From Caballeronia sp. SEWSISQ10-4 2 (GTDB lineage Bacteria; Pseudomonadota; Gammaproteobacteria; Burkholderiales; Burkholderiaceae), in assembly GCF_030464885.1 (NCBI RefSeq), contig NZ_JALPRJ010000002.1, forward strand, positions 62,001 to 126,000: 64,000 nt of DNA, read 5' to 3'. Position numbers and translations under genes: made by a program. Each line of letters begins with the position of its first letter. Within the stretch, counting starts at the first letter, position 1. Shown here in pieces: positions 54,532-62,069 of this stretch. The notes under the pieces were generated by a model. The model saw only the letters and a program-made list of their open reading frames with translations. It was not told where the DNA came from and did no database searches.

Positions 54532-56304
54532 ATGAAGAAACTGGCAAGGCTGACGAAGCGCCGCATCTTCGAGCGGAAAACAAATCCGCGTCGAGGAAAG
54601 CGTTCCGGCCATGCAGCCGGGTTCGAGCACTTCTCCGGGCAGGCCGTTGAATTCGAGTACCTGGCCGAAAACACCGGACTCAATATCTGCCGTTACGACC
54701 TCGACTGCCGGCTATGCTATATGAACACGCGGATTGCAGAGCTGCTGGGAGTCGACCGCCGGAAGGTCATCGGCAGAGAAGCTGCGGTCGGGCTGTTTCC
54801 CGACGGCCGCTTCGACGCCTACGACCGTGCACTCAGACAGGTTGTCGACAACGGTCGCACAATCGAGATCGAACTGTCCATGCCGATAGAAGGTGGCGGG
54901 CACCACCTTCATCTCGTGCGTTTCATTGCAGAGAATGATGCCTCTGGCCGCCGAAGAGGTGTACTGGCTATCGGGCGTGACATCACGGAAGACAGGCGGG
55001 CGGAAGAGTCCCTGCGCGCGCGCGAGCGGGAATTCCGGTCCCTCGCGGAGAACGCTCCTGACAACGTCGTGCGCTATGGAAAGGATTGCCGCGTCATATT
55101 CGCCAATCGTGCGGCGTTGAGTCAAAACGTGCCGGTCATTCCGCATAAAGGCGGGCTGTCGCAAAGCTTCGACTGGGGCGAAACACTGAGGGAACACAAG
55201 CAGCGTTATACCGCGGCACTAGAGCGCGTGATAGGCACGGGGATAGCGGAGACCGTCGAAGTGCTTGTCCCGAGTCCCGAGCATGACCAACGTACGCACG
55301 AGATCAAGATCGCAGCCGAACGCGATGAGAATGACCAGGTAACAGGGGCAATCGTATTTGGCCGCGACATCACCGAGCGCAAGCGGATGGACGCCCTATT
55401 GATGTCCCGTGAACGCGAGATCCGCTCGCTTGCCGAGAACGTTCCCGATCTCATCATCCGCTTTGACCGTGATGGGCGGCGTACCTACTTCAATACAGCT
55501 TATCTGCGCGCGACGGGCTGTGCCGCCGAAGATCTGCTGGGGAAAACCTTGGGAGAGGTGGCGCGGTTGACGGGTAAGGGGCGGGAATACGAAGCGCACG
55601 TGCGCGAGGTGCTCGAGACCGGGCGCGAATTGTCCCTGCAACTCCTTTTGACCACAGAGGCCGGGCCGGACCGTCACTTTCACGCGCGATATTGCCCGGA
55701 GCGCGATACGGAGGGGCAGGTCGCGGGCGTGCTGTTCGTCGCACGCGATATGACGGAGGTCTATGAGTATCAGGCGAAAATACACTCGCTGGCCTACTTC
55801 GACACATTGACAAGCCTGCCTAACCGGCTCCACTTCAACGAACGCATCACCTCCGACCTGGCACGAGCGAGACAAGGCCGTTACTCCATGAGCGTGCTGA
55901 TACTCGATCTGGATCGCTTCAAGACGATTAACGACACGCTTGGCCACGTGGCCGGTGATCAGTTGTTGTGCGAGGTCGCCAGGCGGCTGACCGGTTGCGT
56001 TCGCCCGACTGATTGCGTCGCCCGGCTGGGAGGCGACGAATTCACGATCGTCCTGCCCCGCGTGAACGACATTTCAGAGGTTGTGAGCATCGCCAATCGC
56101 ATTCTTGCTGCCGTCTCCGAGCCGGTTCTTCTTGACGGGCAGGAGTTCGTAACGTCGATGAGCATTGGTGTGGCGACTTATCCGAACGACGCGGTGACCG
56201 AGAACGAATTGATAAGGTTTGCGGACGCTGCGCTGTATTGCGCGAAATCGGCAGGCCGCAACAATGTCCAGTTCCATACCCAGGAATCGATGGCCCCGCA
56301 ATGA
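54532..56304 (+). CDS. PAS-PAS-PAS-GGDEF diguanylate cyclase
   Basis: A 590-residue sensory cyclase without obvious membrane helices. Three PAS-type domains occupy roughly residues 40-160, 165-285 and 290-415. The first two each end in the PAC-like GRDITE stretch, the third in RDMTE. The GGDEF domain (about 425-585) has intact active residues GGDEF at 500-504 and an intact inhibitory site RPTD at 491-494, five residues before. It should make c-di-GMP under product control. The ATG at 54532 follows GGAG. Convergent with an EAL phosphodiesterase gene 52 bases downstream. Confidence 0.9.
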   Translation: MKKLARLTKRRIFERKTNPRRGKRSGHAAGFEHFSGQAVEFEYLAENTGLNICRYDLDCRLCYMNTRIAELLGVDRRKVIGREAAVGLFPDGRFDAYDRALRQVVDNGRTIEIELSMPIEGGGHHLHLVRFIAENDASGRRRGVLAIGRDITEDRRAEESLRAREREFRSLAENAPDNVVRYGKDCRVIFANRAALSQNVPVIPHKGGLSQSFDWGETLREHKQRYTAALERVIGTGIAETVEVLVPSPEHDQRTHEIKIAAERDENDQVTGAIVFGRDITERKRMDALLMSREREIRSLAENVPDLIIRFDRDGRRTYFNTAYLRATGCAAEDLLGKTLGEVARLTGKGREYEAHVREVLETGRELSLQLLLTTEAGPDRHFHARYCPERDTEGQVAGVLFVARDMTEVYEYQAKIHSLAYFDTLTSLPNRLHFNERITSDLARARQGRYSMSVLILDLDRFKTINDTLGHVAGDQLLCEVARRLTGCVRPTDCVARLGGDEFTIVLPRVNDISEVVSIANRILAAVSEPVLLDGQEFVTSMSIGVATYPNDAVTENELIRFADAALYCAKSAGRNNVQFHTQESMAPQ

Positions 56305-56356
56305 GGCACGTCCGAACGTCCAAGTCGACCTGGAATATGTTCAGCACTGAACCGGT

Positions 56357-58474
56357 TCATGTCGCGGTCAATTCATGCTGCTTGAAATGATCCAGACAGG
56401 CCTGCTCGGAGAGCGGTGCGCTGTGGAAGTAGCCTTGGAAAATGTCGCAGCCCAGTTCGATGAGCGCGCAACGCTGTGCAGCGGTCTCCACAAATTCAGC
56501 CACTACCTTCACGTTCAGCAAACGGCCCAGGGCCGTAATCGTACGGATAACGTCCGCAGTCGTGCTATTGGTCTGCACCGCTCGCGTAAGAGAGCCGTCG
56601 AGCTTGATCGACGACACGGGAAAGCGTTGCATGTACAGCAGGGACGAGTGTCCCATGCCGAAGTCGTCCATTGACAGACGCACACCGGCCTCGGCCAGCT
56701 GCCTCAGCGTCTCGTCGACCACGTGGCCGTCCGGTATCTCGGCCGATTCGGTAATCTCCAGCTCGATCTCGACTGGCTCCAGCCCGTGCGTGCGCAGTGC
56801 GTGGCTCACACGCGCAGGCAGATCGGGATCGGTGAGCTGGATCGGCGACAGGTTGATGGCCATCGTCAGTTGCCGGTGGCCCGCCGCGTTCCAGCGCGCC
56901 TTGCATGCGCAGGCTTCGTTGATCACCCAGGCGCCGACGCGATGAATCTCCTCGCTGTCCTCGGCCAACGTCACCGCGATGAGCGGTGAAATGGCGCCGT
57001 AGCGTGCATGGTGCCATCGCAACAGTGCTTCCACGCCCACGACGGTGCCTTCGCGGTCGTGCTTGGGCTGGTAGACCAGGCTTAAGGTCTGGCAGCCGTG
57101 GCTCAAGCCGTCGCATAGATCCGAGAGCAGCCCGCGCGCCATGCGGCCGACTTCATCGCGGCGCTGGATCAACGACTTGCGTGCCGATGCGTTGCCAAGA
57201 ATGATCTGCATGATCACCCGCGCAGCTTCGGCCTCGCGCGTCTTGCGGTCCGCCTCGGCTTTCCGGACGAACGGCAGGTAGAGCGCCGTGCTCAGGCCGA
57301 TCTCGAGCAGTTGCATAAAGGCGCCGCGCCAAGAGTTCGTGAGCATCCAGCCGGAGATAAGCGGCGGCGTCGTCCACAGCAGGGACACCGGGTGAAGCGT
57401 CAGCCAACCGCTTTCCACCGTGGCGATCGTGAGCAGGCAGAGCACCAGCGGCACGCAGATGAAAGGAGTCAGGAAGATCGAATTCAGCACGATGGGCAGG
57501 CCATACATGAGCAATTCGTTGATATTGAAGAAGGCCGGCACGATAGACATTTGCGTGATGCGCCGCTGGGGACCTTGCTTCACGACCAGCAGGATTGCCA
57601 CGATCAAGCCCCAGGTAGCGCCTGACCCCCCAAGCAGGACGAAGGCGTTGAACAAGGCACGCGGCGCGAGCCCGCTGGTATAGGCCGCGCCCGCCTGCGC
57701 GAACAGGTCGGTGGCATAGAGGTCGAGGACGTTGCCGCCATTCACGCCAGTGAACCACATTATCTGGTTCAGGGCCGCCGCGACCACGCTGAGCAGCCAT
57801 GTGGCCACCCCGTGCGCTTGAGCCCAGGCCACAAATGGCGCAAGGGCGTTGTGCGGCAGGCTCGGCAGCCGCTCCGACAGCGCGACGGCTGCCAGCATCA
57901 CCAGGCCGGACGCCATGACAGGCGGAGTGAGCCGGATCCCGAAGTAGAAATTGGACTCGGTGTCGTAAGGCAGGTGTGCCAGTGCGAACCAGCGCACGCG
58001 CATCATCTGCCGAAGCAGCTCGGCCGAGGCGATCCCCACCACGATGCCCTTGAGCATGGCGTTGCGCCCGAAACTCTCGTTGGAGATCGGCTGGGCTAAC
58101 ACGAAGAGCATGAAGTTGACGAGGGCCGAGAGTGCCGCCACGGTCGATGGCACGTCCGTGCCGTCGACTGATATCGGAGGCAGGCGCCGGAAGAGATGAA
58201 CGGCAATGAGTGGCGCCAGCGCCAGCCCCATCACGCCATGCGTGGCCAGTACGATCAGGTTCAGGCGCTCGTGCCAGGTCCTTCCGCCGAGCGAGGCCAT
58301 CGCGCTCTGGTAGGTATCCCAGGGGAGGTTTTGCAGCAGCACGGCGCCTAGGCCGAAGAAGGTCAGAGGCATCAAGGTGACGAACGAATCCCTGACGACA
58401 CCGAGCCACAGCGCCGGCCGCATGGCAGCGCGGTTGGATCGAAGGCTAGACCACACGCCCCGACGCTCAAGCAT
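56357..58474 (-). CDS. PTS EIIC-like membrane domain fused to an EAL phosphodiesterase
   Basis: A 705-residue protein from ATG 58474. Residues 20-405 are a ten-helix module similar to sugar PTS EIIC of the cellobiose/lactose type, with the FFNINELLMYGLPIVLNSIF signature (residues 315-334; the usual NEP is NEL). Residues 440-705 are an EAL domain with EALLRW (482), INLSP, EITES, DDFG, IKLD, VET and QGY. The metal and base residues are kept, so it is probably an active c-di-GMP phosphodiesterase. There is no IIB or IIA domain, suggesting sugar sensing rather than transport. The start is uncertain; the frame is open upstream to 58777. Confidence 0.85.
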   Translation of the reverse strand: MLERRGVWSSLRSNRAAMRPALWLGVVRDSFVTLMPLTFFGLGAVLLQNLPWDTYQSAMASLGGRTWHERLNLIVLATHGVMGLALAPLIAVHLFRRLPPISVDGTDVPSTVAALSALVNFMLFVLAQPISNESFGRNAMLKGIVVGIASAELLRQMMRVRWFALAHLPYDTESNFYFGIRLTPPVMASGLVMLAAVALSERLPSLPHNALAPFVAWAQAHGVATWLLSVVAAALNQIMWFTGVNGGNVLDLYATDLFAQAGAAYTSGLAPRALFNAFVLLGGSGATWGLIVAILLVVKQGPQRRITQMSIVPAFFNINELLMYGLPIVLNSIFLTPFICVPLVLCLLTIATVESGWLTLHPVSLLWTTPPLISGWMLTNSWRGAFMQLLEIGLSTALYLPFVRKAEADRKTREAEAARVIMQIILGNASARKSLIQRRDEVGRMARGLLSDLCDGLSHGCQTLSLVYQPKHDREGTVVGVEALLRWHHARYGAISPLIAVTLAEDSEEIHRVGAWVINEACACKARWNAAGHRQLTMAINLSPIQLTDPDLPARVSHALRTHGLEPVEIELEITESAEIPDGHVVDETLRQLAEAGVRLSMDDFGMGHSSLLYMQRFPVSSIKLDGSLTRAVQTNSTTADVIRTITALGRLLNVKVVAEFVETAAQRCALIELGCDIFQGYFHSAPLSEQACLDHFKQHELTAT

Positions 58475-59241
58475 GCGGTGTCTCGCTGGCACGGTTGCGG
58501 CTGTCGCGCTTGGCCGCATACGACGCGGCATCGGCTTGTCCGAGCGTCGCCTTGACGCTTGTGAGCCCCGCCGAACGGGCCCGGGCGGCCATCGCGGATG
58601 CCAGCGGATCGCGCGGTGCCTCGTTCGCCCGACGCGGATGCGTGGCCGGCACCCCTTGGCCCTTTTGGCAGGATGATGCTGAGCGGCTGCTTCGATCCTG
58701 AGACACTTCGATCCACTCCAACGATGAGCACCCACGAGATTACGGCGGGACGATACCGCAACTTGAGCCGCGAGCAAGTTTCCTCACGGAATCCTCACCA
58801 TTCGTTGGGGCTGCACGTCGAACATCTTGCGCGTAAGCAGCATTTGGATGTCGTATCGACATTCAAAGCCGGATTTTGGGCAAAGCTTACCCATCCTTTG
58901 CTCGCGCTTGTCAAAACCCACATGATGGTTTTTTGCGACGATGGCATTTCAGAAAGATCAGAAAATAGGAGGTGGTGATTAAGGAAAACCTTAGTTCTAT
59001 TTAGGAAGTCGTGCAGCAACGCAACGACGATTTCAGGCACGACGGTGCAGCGCATTCTGCCCATATGTATTTGGTTATGCCAGTCATAAGGAACTTTGTT
59101 TTTGGCCGGGAAATTGGGCCTTGATGATGAGCCCGCCTTCTGGACGCCAGTCCTCGAGGTACTCATAAAAACAGTTCGACGAGGCGACGCCATGTCCCTC
59201 GCAAGCCACCGCTCTATTTTTCGACAATGACAGGAAAATCC
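58475..59241. other. Gene-poor stretch between the EAL gene and the porin
   Basis: About 765 bases. The first 300 may hold an N-terminal extension of the EAL gene, but no conserved residues are seen there. 58780-59240 has a lower GC content, with an AT-rich part around 58960-59010. No RNA gene or supported CDS was found. It probably includes the porin promoter and leader. Confidence 0.45.
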
Positions 59242-60318
59242 ATGAAAGCAGCCGTCAGCCGCACGATAAAAGCTGCCGCCATCGCAGGCGTATTCGGCTT
59301 GCTGGCCGCAAATACTACACACGCGCAATCGAGCGTTCAGCTCTATGGGCAGATCGACGAATGGGTCGGCGCGACGAAGTTCCCCGCCGGCGATCGTGCA
59401 TGGAACGTGGGCGGCGGCGGTATGTCGACGTCCTACTGGGGCTTAAAGGGTGCAGAAGACCTCGGCAATGGATACAAGGCGATCTTTGCTCTCGAAGCGT
59501 TCTACCGGGCGCAGAACGGCCAGTACGGCCGCTTCACCGGTGACACCTTCTTCGCGCGCAACTCCTATGTCGGTATTCAGTCGCCTTACGGTACGTTCAC
59601 GGCGGGGCGTCTGACCACACAGTTGTTCGTATCGACGATTCTCTTCAACCCGTTCGTCGATTCCTACACCTTCTCGCCGATGGTGTTTCACGTGTTCCTT
59701 GGACAGGGCACGTTCCCGACCTACACGACCGATCAGGGAATCGTTGGCGACTCGGGCTGGAACAATTCGTTGCAGTACTCGACGCCGGACTTCAACGGTC
59801 TGACGGGCAGCGTGATGTACGGCCTGGGAAATCAGGCGGGCGAGAATGGCCAGAAGAAGTACAGCGTCCAGTTCCTGTATTTCCATGGCGCGTTCGCGGC
59901 AACAGGCGTCTACCAGTACGTCAACTTCAACAGCGCTCCCGGCGACCTGTCGTCGCTTGAGTCCGGTTACAAGAGCCAGAGCGCCGCGCAGCTCGGCGTG
60001 TCCTACGACCTCAAGTACGTGAAGTTCTTCGGTCAGTACATGTACACGAAAAACGACATCGATCTCGGCGCAGGCAGCTTCCATGTGAACACAGTGCAAG
60101 GCGGGGTTTCGGTGCCAATCGGAGTGGGCTCCGTGCTCGCCTCATATGCCTATTCGCGCAGCAATGGCGGTCTCGACCAGACGCATCAGACCTGGGCGCT
60201 CGGCTACGACTATCCGCTGTCGAAGCGCACCGATGTCTATGCGGCCTACATGAATGACCACTACGTGGGTCAGTCGACTGGCGACACGTTTGGCGTCGGC
60301 GTGCGCGCGAAGTTCTGA
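59242..60318 (+). CDS. Gram-negative outer-membrane porin (Burkholderia type)
   Basis: A 358-residue trimeric porin of the OmpC/Porin_4 group. The signal peptide ends in THAQSSVQLYGQ, the typical mature start. The alternating strands include SYWGLKGAEDLGNGYKAIFALE (L3-type loop region after it), and the protein ends in VRAKF with the terminal phenylalanine required for BAM assembly. ATG 59242 follows AGGA. It lies 50 bases before the BMP-family binding protein gene, so both may be co-expressed. Confidence 0.93.
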   Translation: MKAAVSRTIKAAAIAGVFGLLAANTTHAQSSVQLYGQIDEWVGATKFPAGDRAWNVGGGGMSTSYWGLKGAEDLGNGYKAIFALEAFYRAQNGQYGRFTGDTFFARNSYVGIQSPYGTFTAGRLTTQLFVSTILFNPFVDSYTFSPMVFHVFLGQGTFPTYTTDQGIVGDSGWNNSLQYSTPDFNGLTGSVMYGLGNQAGENGQKKYSVQFLYFHGAFAATGVYQYVNFNSAPGDLSSLESGYKSQSAAQLGVSYDLKYVKFFGQYMYTKNDIDLGAGSFHVNTVQGGVSVPIGVGSVLASYAYSRSNGGLDQTHQTWALGYDYPLSKRTDVYAAYMNDHYVGQSTGDTFGVGVRAKF

Positions 60319-60368
60319 ACGCCCTAAAACCTTTCACGACAACACCGACACACCACAGGAGAATCACA

Positions 60369-61463
60369 ATGAAGAAAGCATGGCTGAATGCGCTGGTAGC
60401 GACGGGCTCAGTATTCGTGCTGTCAGCTACGTTTGCTGCATCGAGCGCTTGGGCGGCCAATGCACCTGGCGTAGCGTTCGTCTACCTCGGCAATCCGGGC
60501 GACGCGGGCTGGACCTACGCACACAATCAAGGCTCGAAAGAGGCCGAGGCGAAATTCGGTGACAAGATCAAGATCACTCGCGTCGAGAACGTACCGGAAT
60601 CGGCCGATTCGGAGCGAGTATTCCGCGACCTGGCGAGCAAGGGAAACAAGATCATTATCGGCACGAGCTTCGGCTATCAGGATTTCGAGCTGAAGGTCGC
60701 GAAGGACTTTCCCGACACGGTGTTCCTGCACGCGACCGGCTACAAGAAGGCGCCGAATTTCGGCACCTACGACGTGCGGATGTACCAGGGCGCCTATCTG
60801 GCCGGCGTCGCCGCAGGCTATGTGACGAAGACCAATACGCTGGGTTTCGTCGCGTCGGTGCCTATTCCTGAGGTGATTCGCAACATCAACGCGTTCACGC
60901 TGGGCGCGCGTTCGGTGAATCCGAAAATTCACACGCAGGTCATCTGGATCAACAGCTGGTTCGATCCAAGCAAGGAAAAGCAGGCTGCGGAAACGCTGAT
61001 CGGCCAGGGCGCCGACGTGCTGCTGCAGAACACCGATTCGAGCGCAACGCTGGCGACGGCTGCCGAAAAACACGTGCATGCATTCGGCTGGGATTCGGAC
61101 ATGAAGAAGTTCGGTCCTGAGGCGCACCTGGGCTCGGTGGTCGGGCACTGGGGCGTGTACTACACCGCGGCGATCCAGAAGGTTCTGGATGGCAAGTGGA
61201 AGAACGATCCGGTGTGGTGGGGTATTCCGCAGAAGGCCGTTGACCTCGAGGACCTGAATGCGTCGGCGATTCCGGCCAGTGCACTGAAGGATGTCCAGGC
61301 GAAACGCGAGCAGCTCGCGAGCGGAAAATGGGACGTGTTCAGCGGGCCGATCAAGGATCAGTCTGGAGCCGTGAAGATTCCCGCGGGCAAGACGCTGACC
61401 GATCCGGAAATGCAGCGGCTGAATTGGTATGTTGAAGGCGTCGACGGTTCGTTGCCGAAGTAG
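60369..61463 (+). CDS. BMP-family (PnrA/Med type) ABC binding protein
   Basis: A 364-residue periplasmic protein of the basic membrane protein family. The signal peptide ends in SSAWA. The mature part has VAFVYLGNPGDAGWTYAHNQ, GTSFGYQDFELKVAKDFPDT, MYQGAYLAGVAAGYVTKTN and HVHAFGWDSDMKKFGPEAHL. Members bind nucleosides or related compounds. The usual ATPase and two permeases are absent downstream; instead the porin gene precedes it. An AGGAG precedes the ATG. Confidence 0.9.
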   Translation: MKKAWLNALVATGSVFVLSATFAASSAWAANAPGVAFVYLGNPGDAGWTYAHNQGSKEAEAKFGDKIKITRVENVPESADSERVFRDLASKGNKIIIGTSFGYQDFELKVAKDFPDTVFLHATGYKKAPNFGTYDVRMYQGAYLAGVAAGYVTKTNTLGFVASVPIPEVIRNINAFTLGARSVNPKIHTQVIWINSWFDPSKEKQAAETLIGQGADVLLQNTDSSATLATAAEKHVHAFGWDSDMKKFGPEAHLGSVVGHWGVYYTAAIQKVLDGKWKNDPVWWGIPQKAVDLEDLNASAIPASALKDVQAKREQLASGKWDVFSGPIKDQSGAVKIPAGKTLTDPEMQRLNWYVEGVDGSLPK

Positions 61464-61472
61464 CCGTTGGAT

Positions 61473-61500
61473 GTGCGGGACGGCCCGAGTCGTCCCGCAC
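61473..61500 (+). terminator. Strong stem-loop after the BMP gene
   Basis: GTGCGGGACG (61473-61482) and CGTCCCGCAC (61491-61500) form a perfect 10-pair GC-rich stem, 10 bases after the stop. No T run follows, so it may protect the mRNA end or be part of a factor-dependent terminator. Confidence 0.5.
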
Positions 61501-61674
61501 GAGAATAGCTTGCGATGATCATCAGTGTCGCGGGGAGCTGCGAAGGCGGTGCGTTTCCCTGCAAACGGCACTGCACTTCGCAACGACCAGTAAACAAAAT
61601 GATGAGAACCGGCGCCCAAGTTGCGCCGTGTCGAGCGCTGACTCAGGCGCCATGCCGGTATGCCGCAGTGGTTT

Positions 61675-61956
61675 TCATGTAGCGGGCAAAAGCGACCGGG
61701 CCTGCTCGAGAAGCGCGTGCGACGCGGCGAACTCGTTACGCCCCGCCATAGTAAGCGCGGCGTGCGCAGTACGCGCGAACAGCTCATCGTCGGACGTTAC
61801 GACCGCCTCCAAACCAGGACCCGGGTTGTCGTATCGGCGAAAAAACGCAAGCAATTGAAATGCATCGAATTTCCAGTCTTGGGGACCGGCCTTGGCGAGG
61901 ATCTCGGCGGCTGCATCCAGTTGTCGGATGGTTGTAACGAATTCAGAGCGTTCCAT
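61675..61956 (-). CDS. Conserved-looking hypothetical protein, 93 residues
   Basis: From ATG 61956, with GGAGA 8 bases upstream. The product is helical and soluble: MERSEFVTTIRQLDAAAEIL, then FDAFQLLAFFRRYDNPGPGLEAVV, then TSDDELFARTAHAALTMAGR and a final helix. No signal peptide or membrane segment. It lies 113 bases downstream of the RND pump gene on the same strand and may be co-transcribed. Function not recognised. A start at 62073 would overlap the RND stop and is less likely. Confidence 0.65.
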   Translation of the reverse strand: MERSEFVTTIRQLDAAAEILAKAGPQDWKFDAFQLLAFFRRYDNPGPGLEAVVTSDDELFARTAHAALTMAGRNEFAASHALLEQARSLLPAT

Positions 61957-62069
61957 GACATCTTTCTCCGTATAAGTCGCCGACGCGATTGTTCTTCGTT
62001 CTGAGAGTCTACCGCGCGCGTGAAGACGTTCGATGTAGGGGAGCATCAGGGGGGGCGAAAGTGCATGGA

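Noticed and set aside
56348..56359. Palindrome TGAACCGGTTCA at the end of the EAL gene
   Set aside because: It overlaps the stop codon and is likely a chance palindrome in the convergent gap.
58795..59328. - strand frame of 177 codons upstream of and into the porin
   Set aside because: It overlaps the porin signal peptide. It has several cysteines and histidines but no organised zinc motif or ribosome site.
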